Numbered from the stretch's first letter, positions 8,245-17,166 are shown. The stretch: DNA of 64,000 nucleotides from Chryseobacterium sp. MA9 (GCF_024399315.1 NZ_CP075170.1:682001-746000), one strand, 5' to 3'. A program made the numbers and translations. Notes: generated by a model not told the origin, from the letters alone.

Positions 8245-8805
8245 TTATTGTAAGAAAGAATCGATTTTTGAATTTAATACATCTTCCGTCATCATTCCCA
8301 GATATTCATCGGTTTTATCTCCTTTTCTCATGAAAGTAAAAGGAATAGAACCTCCGTCCCATTGTTTGAAATTGGAAGAGAAGAAATTTTGATCTAGTTT
8401 TTGTCCATCAAGTAGGATAACATTTTTCCCCAGTTTATTTTCTGTTGCAAAATTCTTTACAGCACCAGCCCAGTCAGCTTTGTCGTCAAGGTTTATGAAA
8501 GTGAATTTTACGGGTTTGCTCTTCAGCTCCTCCATTTTACTTTTAAAACTAGGAATTTCTCTCATGCAGGGACCGCACCAGGTTGCAAAAAAGTTGGTGA
8601 CATATAAAGTATCATTATTTTTTGCTAAATACTGACTTACATTTTCAGGAGAAAGTTCTTTGGGGATATACGTACTTTCCTCAGCACCTGTAGGTTGGGT
8701 TACAGAAAGAGAATCTGAAGCTGCAATATTTTCAGTTTTCTGGCCTTCTTTTTTACAGCTGTACAATGCAGTAAGGAGTAACGTGGATAAAATTATCTTC
8801 TTCAT
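8245..8805 (-). CDS. TlpA-like thioredoxin-fold lipoprotein
   Basis: A 186-residue thiol-disulfide oxidoreductase of the periplasm. The signal peptide ends in lipobox LYSC with C17 as lipidation site. The active site is WCGPC (C77, C80) in ATWCGPCMREIP, and the cis-proline loop is GGSIPFTF. It is the first gene of the unit containing the FecCD permease. Redox handling of an envelope protein or ligand of the importer is possible but not shown. Its promoter probably lies inside the start of the divergent reductase gene (TAGATTTG, minus strand 8855-8848). Confidence 0.92.
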   Translation of the reverse strand: MKKIILSTLLLTALYSCKKEGQKTENIAASDSLSVTQPTGAEESTYIPKELSPENVSQYLAKNNDTLYVTNFFATWCGPCMREIPSFKSKMEELKSKPVKFTFINLDDKADWAGAVKNFATENKLGKNVILLDGQKLDQNFFSSNFKQWDGGSIPFTFMRKGDKTDEYLGMMTEDVLNSKIDSFLQ

Positions 8806-8820
8806 AAATTATTTTTTATC

Positions 8821-8855
8821 TATTTTTGAATTGAAGTTATGGAACAACAAATCTA
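8821..8855. promoter_or_regulatory. overlapping divergent promoters
   Basis: A plus-strand -7 box TATTTTTG (8821-8828) lies 10 bases before the reductase ATG, giving a very short leader. A minus-strand box TAGATTTG (8855-8848) lies within the first codons of the reductase and would serve the TlpA-like gene. Only 33 bases separate the two start codons. Assignment rests on the -7 consensus alone; no good -33 element is seen. Confidence 0.4.
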
Positions 8856-9963
8856 TAAAGGAAAACTGATACAGTTTCATCCGTTAAAAATAGCGAAAAA
8901 GGAAGAGCTGACCAAAAATACTTTTTCTCTGGAGTTTGATATTCCTGAGAATTTAAAAGAAAATTTCAGATTTGAAGCGGGGCAGTTCGTTAGTATAAAA
9001 TTTCAAGCACATGGTAAAGAGGTTATTAATGATTATTCAATGACTTCGGCACCTTATGAAGGAAAAATAGGTCTGGGAATAAAGATGAATTCTCCTGAAG
9101 GTGCTGCTTCCCAGTTATTTAAAAACTATAATGTGGGTGATGTACTATGGGTGAGTGAACCTGGAGGAAGATTTACATTGGTTTCTAAGCCAAGTGAATT
9201 CAGAACAATTGTAGCCTTTGCTGCAGGTATTGGAATTACCCCGATTTTGAGCCACTTCAAGAATATTCTTCACACAGAACCCAGAACCCGGCTGTTTTTA
9301 TTTTTTGGAAATAAAAGTTCAGAAGATCTGGTGTACCGTGATCAATTGGATAATCTTGCCAGAACATGCGGTGACAGGCTTCAGATATTTTACTTCTTCT
9401 CGCAGGAGAAAACAGGGGATCAGTTTTTTTATGGCAGATTGGATGCCAAAAAATTAAATCTTATCATTAATCAGATTCTCCATTTGGACGATACAGATGA
9501 AGAATCTACGATCTGGGATGCTGTAGACGAAGTGCTGATTTGCGGAAAAGGAGAAATGATCAAGACACTGGCCAATGCCTGCTATCACCATGGAATTCCG
9601 AAAAAGAACATCCATTTTGAACTTTTTGAGGAATTTAATGATGATATTTATCCTGTAGAAAAAGAATTTCCTTTGATTGAAGATATAGAGATTGAATTTA
9701 CCATGCTCGGGAAAAAATATACTACTTATCTTCCTGATAACAAGGATAAAATCTTACAGCAGCTTCTGATTCAGAAGTTCCCGGTTCCTTATTCATGCAA
9801 ATCCGGAATCTGTGGAAGCTGTGAATGTTCTTTAGAAGACGGAGAAGTGGAACTGCTGGAGAATGAGTATCTTACTGAACGAGAAGAACAGCAGGGGCAT
9901 ATATTGGCTTGCATGTCTATTGTGAAAAGTAAAAAAATAAAGCTTAACTTTGATCTTAGTTGA
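8839..9963 (+). CDS. PaaE-like ferredoxin reductase with C-terminal [2Fe-2S] domain
   Basis: A 374-residue electron-transfer flavoprotein. The N-terminal FAD domain has NDYSMTSAP at residues 64-72, where family members usually have RxYS. The NAD(P)-binding domain begins with AAGIGITPILS (about 128-138). The plant-type ferredoxin domain has cluster ligands C320, C325, C328 and C358 in CKSGICGSC...C. This architecture is that of phenylacetyl-CoA epoxidase reductase PaaE and related oxygenase reductases. No other paa genes are visible here, so the oxygenase partner is unknown. The next gene overlaps its stop codon. Confidence 0.9.
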   Translation: MEQQIYKGKLIQFHPLKIAKKEELTKNTFSLEFDIPENLKENFRFEAGQFVSIKFQAHGKEVINDYSMTSAPYEGKIGLGIKMNSPEGAASQLFKNYNVGDVLWVSEPGGRFTLVSKPSEFRTIVAFAAGIGITPILSHFKNILHTEPRTRLFLFFGNKSSEDLVYRDQLDNLARTCGDRLQIFYFFSQEKTGDQFFYGRLDAKKLNLIINQILHLDDTDEESTIWDAVDEVLICGKGEMIKTLANACYHHGIPKKNIHFELFEEFNDDIYPVEKEFPLIEDIEIEFTMLGKKYTTYLPDNKDKILQQLLIQKFPVPYSCKSGICGSCECSLEDGEVELLENEYLTEREEQQGHILACMSIVKSKKIKLNFDLS

Positions 9964-10577
9964 GAGTCATTAGGAACATATTTAACCTGGGTTTTATATC
10001 ATTGGAATTGGGTATTCTGATGATATGTTTCTGTAATGTGTGGGTTTTCGGGCTTACCAACGGGAGAACCTATACCAAAATCTCAAAAATTCCACCAAGA
10101 GAAATAGCATTGGTTCTGGGAACATCTCCGAAAATGAGATCTGGAAAATCTAATCCTTATTTCACAAAAAGAATGGATGCAGCAGCTCTTCTTTACCATC
10201 ATGGGAAAATCAAGAAAATCATAGTGAGCGGTGAGAAGAGTAAAGGTTACAATGAACCGAGAGCAATGAAAAATTACCTGGTTTATCTGGAAGGTGTTCC
10301 GGAAGATATTATTGTGGAAGATCCTAAAGGTTTCAATACCTATAAAAGTATTCTCCGTTGTAAGGATGTTTATAAAAAGAAAAATGTCATTATTGTATCT
10401 CAGGGATATCATAACCTGAGGGCCTTATTTTTTGCGAGAAATAATGATATGAATGCTTTGGGATTTGATGCTCAGGATGTCACAAAATCTGAAAGCTTCT
10501 ACAGGAATCAGACGAGGGAAATCCTCGCCCGTGTGATTGCTGTAGTCTATTTTATTTTAGGCGTTTCTCCGGATTAG
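9960..10577 (+). CDS. SanA/YdcF-like DUF218 membrane-anchored protein
   Basis: At 205 residues it has an N-terminal hydrophobic anchor (about residues 8-33) and an envelope-side DUF218 domain. The family core is visible as IALVLGTSP, IKKIIVSGEKS and VIIVSQGYHNLRA. Relatives include SanA, linked to envelope barrier function, and ElyC. Translation appears to start at TTG overlapping the upstream TGA stop, which indicates coupling to the reductase. Its 3' end overlaps the convergent tamL gene by four bases. Its precise activity is unknown. Confidence 0.85.
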   Translation: MRVIRNIFNLGFISLELGILMICFCNVWVFGLTNGRTYTKISKIPPREIALVLGTSPKMRSGKSNPYFTKRMDAAALLYHHGKIKKIIVSGEKSKGYNEPRAMKNYLVYLEGVPEDIIVEDPKGFNTYKSILRCKDVYKKKNVIIVSQGYHNLRALFFARNNDMNALGFDAQDVTKSESFYRNQTREILARVIAVVYFILGVSPD

Positions 10578-13183
10578 AAAGGATATCCGAACGCAATATT
10601 AACAGTAGGTTTAAAAGGCTGGAAATATTTGAATCTCCATCGGTCTCCTTCAGGTTTATTAGGGTCATATATTTTATAAGCAAGGTCAATTCTTGCCGTA
10701 ACATACGCGATATTCAATCTTAAACCGAATCCACTTCCGATACCTACCTGCTTCAGAAACTTATTGAATTTAAACTCATCTCCATATCCGTCATTATAGT
10801 TACGAAGACTCCAGGTATTTCCTATATCTGTAAATAAAGCTCCCTCATAGGTCTTATTGAATGGAATTCGGTATTCAATATTGGTGGTAAGCTTTAAATT
10901 ATCTGTCATATAAGTACGTACTCTTTCGTCCACCTGAGAATCTGCAGGACCTAGCCCTCCAAATGCTACCCAGGCTCTGATATCGTTGGAACCCCCATTG
11001 AAATAAGACTTGATGATCGGCATATCTTCAGAATTTCCATACGGTATTCCAATCCCGATAAACTGACGAAGTACCAATGTCTGGTTGCCATTGAATTTGA
11101 AATATTTTCTGGCATCAATATCAAATTTTACAAACTGTGCGTACGGTAACCCGAAAATGGTTTTTTGAGGGCCGGTAACAACCCCTCCGCTGTTATCTTT
11201 TTTGTTGAATAAACTTAAAATGTTACCCGCAAGCTCAACTTTCCCATTAAAGTAAAATGCATTTGGATATTCTTTTTTCCCGATTTCACTGTATACAAAG
11301 TTATAAATCATGGAAGAAATAAGCACATCCTGAGTCTGTCTGTCTTTATTAACCAAAGTTCCTCTGAACGCTGTCAAAAGATCAGTTCCCTGCTGATTAA
11401 GACTTCCACGGTAGGCTTCGTTCTCGATAATCTTTTTAGAAACCTCATCTACGCTGAGTTTTCCATCTCTATAATCTTGTCCGGTTTGTTGAGTTTCCGG
11501 ATTAAACATAAAGTAATTCCCGAAAACCTCATCTTTTACCCTTCCGTCATTCACAAAGTAATCGTAGTATGCATCTTTATTTTTAGTCAGACTGACCTGG
11601 GTATTGAACAAAGTAAGCTTATGATATACCTGGTCATTTACACTGGCCTGATAATTAAGTCCTGTATTAAAGATAATTCTTCCCAAACCAATGTTGTTCT
11701 GTATAGATGCCCCCAACAGAATAGAAGATGTAGGCGTATATCGTTTAGGGATAAATTTATAATAATTAAATGGAAGCAAAAGTCTCGGAAAATTCAAAGA
11801 TGCCTGAGCTGATATTTCGTATGCTGCAACTCTCTTATCAATATCTTTTGTACTTCTGATAGATCCAAATGTCCCCGAAAGGCTTGTAGAAAGGTTTTCT
11901 GCCCCCCTGAAAACATTTCTGGTGGTAAGATCTACGGAAGGAGAAATTCCGAGATTTAGAATCTGGGAATAATTAATATCCGTTCCCAGTTTAAACTCGT
12001 ACTTAGGAAGTGGTTTCAGTACATATAAAACATCAACAATACTGTCGTTAGGAGAAGCCATTCCTCCTTGTCTCAGTGAGTCTCTTGCCTTAACGATGCT
12101 AAAATTGTTCATCGCCAAAAGATTTCTCTTAGTAACATCAAGCTTGGTCTGGTCGAAAACCTTTTTATTGTCCGGAATAATAGCTCTCCATATGGATGAA
12201 AGTTTATATTTATCATTCATCGTATGGAATCTTATTCTTCTTAAACTGTCTTTTTTGGTATTTTTAGGGTAATCACCCGGTTCATCTATAATAGCAACAT
12301 CTATATTTCCGAAGGTTGAAATTTTATAAGGAGTATCCAGAGAGTCTTTATGAATTTCGAGAGTTAACGGAACTTGTTTTCTGCTTTTAAGAGAGTCAGC
12401 TACAAAATAAACCTCATCATTGGAAGCATTGAATCTATAGAACCCAAACTCCCTCATCAGATCAGTAATTCGGGTTACTTCTCTTTCCAGAACAGTCTGA
12501 TCAAGAATCTGTCCGGATCTTATAAGACTTCTGTTCAGATTATAGTTATAATAACCTTTGATCCCCTGATCCGGAATATTGTAAAAGTAATCTTTAATCC
12601 GGGTAGGATCATTATGCTTAATAGAATAATTAACAGATGCTTTTTTAGAAGCAGAATCCAGAGTATGTTTGTATGTTACATCAGCATCCCAGTACCCTCT
12701 GTAGGTAAGTCTTTTCTTGATAGATTCAGCACTTTTTTCGCTTCTTGTCTGATCAAGTATTACCGGCGGTGTTCCCCAATTGTGCAATAAACGATCGAAC
12801 AGCAGACTTTTTCCGACACTGCTTTTCATATTATATTTAAGGAATAAAGAGTCTCTCAGTTTCTGATTCCTCATCTCACCGGGATAGGTCATATATTCGT
12901 TAAGTATTGTATCGTATTTTGTATCAGCCATATTGTACAGAAGAAGACTTAATGGCATGAAAAGGAATTGCTTTTTATTGGGCTTTTGCTGAATATAATC
13001 TTTAAGTTCCTCATCGAAAAATTCTTTTTTATCCTCGAACCCTAATGTGTTCTTGGTAAGCAGATATTCGCCTTCAGGAACTTTTTTTGTTGTACTACAA
13101 GCATAAAGGAGACCAACAAATGTTGCAAATGAGATAATTTTATAATATTTTTGAGGAGAATTCTTATAATGCTTACAGCTCAT
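10574..13183 (-). CDS. tamL: BamA/TamA-family outer-membrane lipoprotein TamL
   Basis: An outer-membrane assembly factor of 869 residues. The N-terminus ends in lipobox LYAC (C29), unlike proteobacterial TamA. POTRA-like segments occupy the first half, including KRLTYRGYWDADVTYKHTLD. The C-terminal half is a 16-strand-type barrel ending NIAFGYPF, with a terminal aromatic residue as expected of BAM substrates. The conserved segment FNGGSNDIRAWVAFGGLGP resembles the family's lid-lock motif. It should work with TamB in envelope biogenesis; tamB is not in this window. Its start overlaps that of the divergent RNA methylase by 15 bases. Confidence 0.9.
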   Translation of the reverse strand: MSCKHYKNSPQKYYKIISFATFVGLLYACSTTKKVPEGEYLLTKNTLGFEDKKEFFDEELKDYIQQKPNKKQFLFMPLSLLLYNMADTKYDTILNEYMTYPGEMRNQKLRDSLFLKYNMKSSVGKSLLFDRLLHNWGTPPVILDQTRSEKSAESIKKRLTYRGYWDADVTYKHTLDSASKKASVNYSIKHNDPTRIKDYFYNIPDQGIKGYYNYNLNRSLIRSGQILDQTVLEREVTRITDLMREFGFYRFNASNDEVYFVADSLKSRKQVPLTLEIHKDSLDTPYKISTFGNIDVAIIDEPGDYPKNTKKDSLRRIRFHTMNDKYKLSSIWRAIIPDNKKVFDQTKLDVTKRNLLAMNNFSIVKARDSLRQGGMASPNDSIVDVLYVLKPLPKYEFKLGTDINYSQILNLGISPSVDLTTRNVFRGAENLSTSLSGTFGSIRSTKDIDKRVAAYEISAQASLNFPRLLLPFNYYKFIPKRYTPTSSILLGASIQNNIGLGRIIFNTGLNYQASVNDQVYHKLTLFNTQVSLTKNKDAYYDYFVNDGRVKDEVFGNYFMFNPETQQTGQDYRDGKLSVDEVSKKIIENEAYRGSLNQQGTDLLTAFRGTLVNKDRQTQDVLISSMIYNFVYSEIGKKEYPNAFYFNGKVELAGNILSLFNKKDNSGGVVTGPQKTIFGLPYAQFVKFDIDARKYFKFNGNQTLVLRQFIGIGIPYGNSEDMPIIKSYFNGGSNDIRAWVAFGGLGPADSQVDERVRTYMTDNLKLTTNIEYRIPFNKTYEGALFTDIGNTWSLRNYNDGYGDEFKFNKFLKQVGIGSGFGLRLNIAYVTARIDLAYKIYDPNKPEGDRWRFKYFQPFKPTVNIAFGYPF
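13123..13153 (+). promoter_or_regulatory. promoter of the RNA methylase gene inside tamL
   Basis: TTG (13123-13125), a 20-base spacer and TATTTTTG (13146-13153) match the Bacteroidota promoter pattern. The promoter lies inside the tamL 5' coding sequence, 16 bases before the methylase ATG. A possible tamL box, TATTTTTG on the minus strand at 13233-13226, lies inside the methylase gene. Confidence 0.5.
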
Positions 13184-13894
13184 ACAATAAAAGTTTTACA
13201 ATCTTTAGATAAAAAGAAGTTCAGACAAAAATACAATTTGTTTTTGGTTGAAGGTAATAAAATCATTTGTGAACTTTTTAATTCTAACTTTAAAGTTAAA
13301 GAAATATTGTCAACCGATCCGCAAAAATTGGACCGTACTGATATTCCTGTGACCCATATCTCTGAAAATGAATTAAAAAAAATTAGTTTTCTTAAAACGC
13401 CAAAAGATTCCGTAGCGGTATGTTATCTCGCTGAGGAAGAAAAATTAACGGATAAGAATATACAGTTGGTTTTGGATGGGATACAGGATCCCGGAAATTT
13501 AGGTACGATTATACGGCTGGCAGACTGGTTCGGTATAGAGCAGATTATCTGTAGTGAAGATACGGTGGATGTTTACAATCCGAAAGTTATTCAGGCTACT
13601 ATGGGCTCTTTTACCAGAGTTAATGTTGTTTATACTGATCTTGTGGAATATCTTTCCGCAACTGAGAATGTAAATATCGGAACTGATATGGAAGGAGAAA
13701 ATATCTATACATTTGAAAAACCCGAAAAGATCAATCTGATCTTAGGAAATGAAGGGAACGGAATGAGACCGGAAACTGAAAAGCTTTTACAAAAAAGTAT
13801 CAGCATTCCGAGGTTCGGAAAATCCCAGTCTACAGAAAGCCTGAATGTATCAATGGCTGCCGGGATTATTTTAGGACAGTTATTTTCAAAATAG
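13169..13894 (+). CDS. TrmH/SpoU-family RNA 2'-O-methyltransferase
   Basis: An S-adenosylmethionine-dependent methyltransferase with the trefoil-knot SPOUT fold. The three family motifs are present: DGIQDPGNLGTIIRLADWFG, NLILGNEGNGM and ESLNVSMAAGIIL. An N-terminal RNA-binding substrate domain covers about the first 90 residues. The start MLTAHTIKVLQS (13169) is chosen over one six codons earlier because it fits the family and the promoter. 241 residues is normal length. The target, tRNA or rRNA, cannot be settled from sequence. Confidence 0.92.
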   Translation: MLTAHTIKVLQSLDKKKFRQKYNLFLVEGNKIICELFNSNFKVKEILSTDPQKLDRTDIPVTHISENELKKISFLKTPKDSVAVCYLAEEEKLTDKNIQLVLDGIQDPGNLGTIIRLADWFGIEQIICSEDTVDVYNPKVIQATMGSFTRVNVVYTDLVEYLSATENVNIGTDMEGENIYTFEKPEKINLILGNEGNGMRPETEKLLQKSISIPRFGKSQSTESLNVSMAAGIILGQLFSK

Positions 13895-13898
13895 AAGC

Positions 13899-13973
13899 TA
13901 TAAACTAGAGGTTAGAAATTAGTATAAATCACTGGATATTCTCTAACTTCTAGTTTCTAACATCTAATTTCTA
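13899..13973. repeat. dispersed TTAGAAATTAG inverted repeat
   Basis: AGGTTAGAAATTAG on the left faces CTAACTTCTAGTTTCTAA and CATCTAATTTCTA on the right, so the transcript can fold into a long imperfect hairpin. The right end runs into the stop codon of the convergent gene. A second copy of the same family occurs at 44664-44745. It sits between convergent genes and could also act as a terminator. Confidence 0.6.
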
Positions 13974-14471
13974 TATCAACTGTTCCATGCTGGAAACACT
14001 TTTATTTTTCTGATATACTTCCATCTTTTTTCTGACATATTTCAGCGCTATAGGTGCGAGGTAGATCAATGCAGCACCAATCAGTTTTTTCTTCCAGTTG
14101 GAGCTTTTCATATTCTTTTTTGCGTAGTTTCCTACGATAGCAGTAACCCCTAATTTAACAAGGCTGTCTGTAATATTCCCTCCTTTAAAAGCGGAGCTTG
14201 CAATTCCTACAGCTGTATTTTTGTTAATCAGCAGATCTTTTACTTCTGAGGTAAGCTGTTTAGCAATGACGTCCTTTCTCAGAACCACTTTTTCATCGCC
14301 GTCTTCATCTATCTTTTCCTGAAGGTATTGGTCACTTAATCCATTGGTAAATGCACTTAAGCTTTCCTTCGTGTTTTTGAAGGTAAGAAGATTCTCCAGA
14401 TCACTTATTTCACCTTGAAGCAGTTTTTTCTTTCTTCTTAATTCTTCTATGCTTTCGTATTTTCTGCCCAT
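13971..14471 (-). CDS. conserved hypothetical protein, YqjK-like position
   Basis: At 166 residues it begins with a predicted coiled coil (YESIEELRRKKKLLQGEISD) and has a weakly hydrophobic segment KLIGAALIYLAPIALKYV near residue 130. No catalytic motif is recognised. It starts three bases after the YqjE-like gene and forms an operon with it and the YtxH-like gene. This three-gene set resembles the E. coli elaB/yqjD-yqjE-yqjK group of stress-induced membrane-associated proteins, which is the basis for the label. The function is unknown. Confidence 0.8.
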   Translation of the reverse strand: MGRKYESIEELRRKKKLLQGEISDLENLLTFKNTKESLSAFTNGLSDQYLQEKIDEDGDEKVVLRKDVIAKQLTSEVKDLLINKNTAVGIASSAFKGGNITDSLVKLGVTAIVGNYAKKNMKSSNWKKKLIGAALIYLAPIALKYVRKKMEVYQKNKSVSSMEQLI

Positions 14472-14474
14472 AGT

Positions 14475-14783
14475 TTAATGATTTAAAAATTTAATAACCT
14501 GATCTGCAACAGTATTGACAATCTTAGTTTTGAAGGCAATGACAAACGCCATTACCAATGCATAGAATGCAGCAACAATTAAGAATCCGTAAGAGTAATT
14601 ATCCAGTGCTTTTCCGATAAGGAAAGCGATTCCAAAATTGAAAAGGATAATGAAAAAAGCAAAAGCAACAAGCAGTACTACAAAGTAAGTAATGAGCCCG
14701 GCAGAAAGAGAAGACTTTTCAGTAGCTTCAATTTTCAGAAGATCTATTCTCTTGGAGGCGTATTCTTTAATAGTTTCTATCAT
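14475..14783 (-). CDS. YqjE / phage-holin-3-6-like membrane protein
   Basis: A 102-residue protein with an N-terminal amphipathic part and two transmembrane helices (about residues 27-52 and 63-85). The layout and the VAFAFFIILFNFGIAFLIGK segment match the YqjE/putative holin III family. Despite the family name there is no sign of phage here. It follows the YtxH-like gene after a terminator-like hairpin and precedes the YqjK-like gene by three bases, so it is part of an envelope-associated operon. Confidence 0.85.
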   Translation of the reverse strand: MIETIKEYASKRIDLLKIEATEKSSLSAGLITYFVVLLVAFAFFIILFNFGIAFLIGKALDNYSYGFLIVAAFYALVMAFVIAFKTKIVNTVADQVIKFLNH

Positions 14784-14802
14784 TGTTTTTTTTTAAAGTT
14801 AC

Positions 14803-14834
14803 AAAAAAAGGAACTTTCGCACAAAAGTTCCTTT
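14803..14834 (-). terminator. hairpin between ytxH-like and yqjE-like genes
   Basis: Eleven-base perfect arms AAAGGAACTTT and AAAGTTCCTTT enclose a six-base loop, followed on the minus strand by a T-rich run. It lies inside the operon, so it should act as a partial terminator that lowers expression of the two downstream genes. Confidence 0.75.
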
Positions 14835-14863
14835 CTGTAATTTACTTGAAAAAGATAAATTAC

Positions 14864-15214
14864 TTATTTTTTTAGATCGTTCAGTTCTGCTTCTACATCC
14901 TTTACTACGTCTGCAGTTTTAGAAACAATCTGATCTTTGTATTTGTCATATCCGTCTTTCACAGTATGTGCTACGCTGTTTGCAGTTTCTTTGAAAGTAG
15001 AAGAAATATTGCCATATTGGTCTTTTACTTTTTCAGAAACCTCTCCGTATTTATTTTTAGCCTGATCTTTAAGATCATTTGCCTTATCTTTTATCTTTTT
15101 TCTGGTTTCTTTACCTTCTTCCGGTGCGTAAAGCATTCCTAAGATTACACCTGCTGCAGCACCTGCAAGAAGTCCTGCCAATATACCTGCTGTATTATTT
15201 CCTTTTCTAGACAT
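14864..15214 (-). CDS. YtxH domain-containing protein
   Basis: A 116-residue protein with one glycine-rich transmembrane segment (AGILAGLLAGAAAGVILGML, residues 9-28) followed by a lysine-rich amphipathic helix with YtxH-type repeats (KEKVKDQ..., KETANSVAHTVKDGY). Such proteins are small general-stress envelope proteins of unknown mechanism. It is the first gene of the three-gene minus-strand operon. The strong hairpin directly after it would make it the most abundant product. Confidence 0.88.
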   Translation of the reverse strand: MSRKGNNTAGILAGLLAGAAAGVILGMLYAPEEGKETRKKIKDKANDLKDQAKNKYGEVSEKVKDQYGNISSTFKETANSVAHTVKDGYDKYKDQIVSKTADVVKDVEAELNDLKK

Positions 15215-15309
15215 TTTAAGTTTTTTAATAATTAATAATAGATTAGTTTTTACAGTAATAAAACTTACAATTTGTATACCAAAGGAGGCTTTAAGCCTAT
15301 TAAAAATTG

Positions 15310-15984
15310 TTAAATCTTTTCGATGTGAGATAAAATAAGTTCTATAGTTTCTTCTTTGGTCAATTCCGAATTATCAATAATGATAGCGTCTTCAGCCTGC
15401 TTCAATGGGGCTATTTCACGCTCACTGTCAATCTTGTCCCGTTCTATAAGGTTTTGCTTTACCTGCTCTTTATCTGCTTCAATTCCCATGCCTTGCAGTT
15501 CCAGGAACCTTCTACTGGTTCTTTCGTCAATACTGGCAGTAAGAAAGAATTTATAGTCCGCATTTGGCAGAACTACTGTCCCAATGTCACGTCCGTCCAT
15601 AATGACACCTCCTTTTTCTGCCAAAGTGCGCTGTGACTGCAGTAAAAAATCTCTTACCTCTTTCTGCTTGGCAACAAGGCTTACATTGTCAGATACTATA
15701 TTGGTGCGGATTTCTTTAGAGATATCCGTGTCATTAAGAAAAAGGATAAGTGTTCCATCGTTGCTTTTAAACTCAAGGCTGATCTGGTCTAAAGAAGAGA
15801 ATAGGGTATTGAGATCAATTCCTCCATTTTCGTCCAGACAATGCTGCAATGCATACCAGGTAACTCCTCGGTAGAGAGCTCCTGTATCCATATGAATAAG
15901 TCCCAGTTTATCTGCAATGATTTTAGAGATAGAACTTTTTCCGGTAGACGAGTACCCATCGATAGCAATTACAGGTTTTTTCAT
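15310..15984 (-). CDS. cmk: (d)CMP kinase
   Basis: Phosphorylates CMP and dCMP with ATP in pyrimidine nucleotide metabolism. At 224 residues it has normal length. The P-loop is GYSSTGKSS (residues 9-17); the nucleotide-binding motifs MDTGALYRG and DGRDIGTVV are present. The LID region has EREIAPLKQAEDA. It lies 84 bases downstream of porQ on the same strand and may share its transcript. Confidence 0.97.
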   Translation of the reverse strand: MKKPVIAIDGYSSTGKSSISKIIADKLGLIHMDTGALYRGVTWYALQHCLDENGGIDLNTLFSSLDQISLEFKSNDGTLILFLNDTDISKEIRTNIVSDNVSLVAKQKEVRDFLLQSQRTLAEKGGVIMDGRDIGTVVLPNADYKFFLTASIDERTSRRFLELQGMGIEADKEQVKQNLIERDKIDSEREIAPLKQAEDAIIIDNSELTKEETIELILSHIEKI

Positions 15985-16068
15985 ACTGCAAATTTCAAGA
16001 TTTTTTCTTAAAAATCAAGAGGAAGTAAGAAAATTTCAGAATAATTAAGAAAATTTCAGCCGGAAAGA

Positions 16069-17061
16069 TTACTCTCCTCTGTGGCTGGAAAGGTCCATGG
16101 AGATTCCTATCTGATTGACATTTGAAGAGTTGTGATATCTTACGTGTGCATAATCTATACGGAATCTGGAAACTTTTACTCCAAATCCTGCAGAAAGTCC
16201 CGAGAAGTTTCTTTGATCTGCAACAGCCAGTTCATTTCCTCTTTTTACATTATAACCCAATCGGATGTTGAAATTCTTTTCCGGAAACAGTTCAGCTCCC
16301 AATGAAAAGTGGTCTGCAATTTTTCTGCCGGCATTTACTTCCTGTCCGTCAAGGTTATATTCTGAAGAAATATCGAATTTCTGAAGATCATGCGCTGTAA
16401 TAGTGATCGCAAGAGGGAAGTTCTTGATTATTTTGGTATACCCCAGATCAATTCTGAAAGGAAGATTTTCTCTAGTTCCATTGAATGATTTCAGCTGGAA
16501 ACCGAAATTTCTCATCACCAGAGAAAGTACTTCTTTATTTTTTTTATTATGATAGGTAACGCCCGCTGTTCCTGAAATTGCGGAAGAAGTATAGTTGTCA
16601 ATTTTTGAGGTAACGAAATTAAGTCCTCCACCAATCGTCCAGTCTTCTTCAAACTGGTAGGCATAGCCTGCACCAATAGCTACATCTGACGCTTTGAATT
16701 CTCCGTTTTCGAAACCGCTTTCATCCGTTCTCGGTGTACTTCCATAGCTCATATACCTGGCATTGATGGTAGCCATGTGGCCGTTCTCAAAGTCTTTGGC
16801 ATAAGCAATAGTTCCGTATTTTGAATCGGCAAGATAAGCTGTTGCGTTTACAGAAAGCTGTTTGTCAGAATCTTTATTTAACAGGGCAGGGTTTGCAATA
16901 GCAAAGGAAACATCATAATCTCTTATCGAAATTGCATCACCACCCAAAGCAGCCTGTCTTGCAGATACAGGTACATTTAAGAACGGATAAACATTTGTTC
17001 CTGTTTGCGCATAAGAAACAATTCCTGATAGAAATAATGAAAAAATGATAATTTTCTTCAA
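16069..17061 (-). CDS. porQ: type IX secretion system protein PorQ
   Basis: A 330-residue outer-membrane barrel protein with signal peptide ending SYAQ. The conserved beginning FLNVPVSARQAALGG is characteristic of the PorV/PorQ group, and the length and neighbour cmk favour PorQ. PorQ acts with PorZ in the attachment complex that anchors T9SS cargo at the cell surface. Its presence supports assignment to a gliding or secreting Bacteroidota lineage. Other T9SS genes are not in this window. Confidence 0.9.
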   Translation of the reverse strand: MKKIIIFSLFLSGIVSYAQTGTNVYPFLNVPVSARQAALGGDAISIRDYDVSFAIANPALLNKDSDKQLSVNATAYLADSKYGTIAYAKDFENGHMATINARYMSYGSTPRTDESGFENGEFKASDVAIGAGYAYQFEEDWTIGGGLNFVTSKIDNYTSSAISGTAGVTYHNKKNKEVLSLVMRNFGFQLKSFNGTRENLPFRIDLGYTKIIKNFPLAITITAHDLQKFDISSEYNLDGQEVNAGRKIADHFSLGAELFPEKNFNIRLGYNVKRGNELAVADQRNFSGLSAGFGVKVSRFRIDYAHVRYHNSSNVNQIGISMDLSSHRGE

Positions 17062-17166
17062 CTCAATTTATAATTAATGCAAAAATAATCCTTTTTCGTA
17101 CTTTTCAAAATATTTCTTACATTATTTCTATTTAAATATTTTTCTTTTATCAATATCTTTAATGAT

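Noticed and set aside
13151..13168. Earlier in-frame start of the RNA methylase
   Set aside because: It would overlap the -7 box TATTTTTG, so the transcript start lies after it.
14475..14783. Holin annotation as evidence for a prophage
   Set aside because: The YqjE-like family carries the holin name but is a normal envelope-associated chromosomal gene; no other phage genes adjoin.
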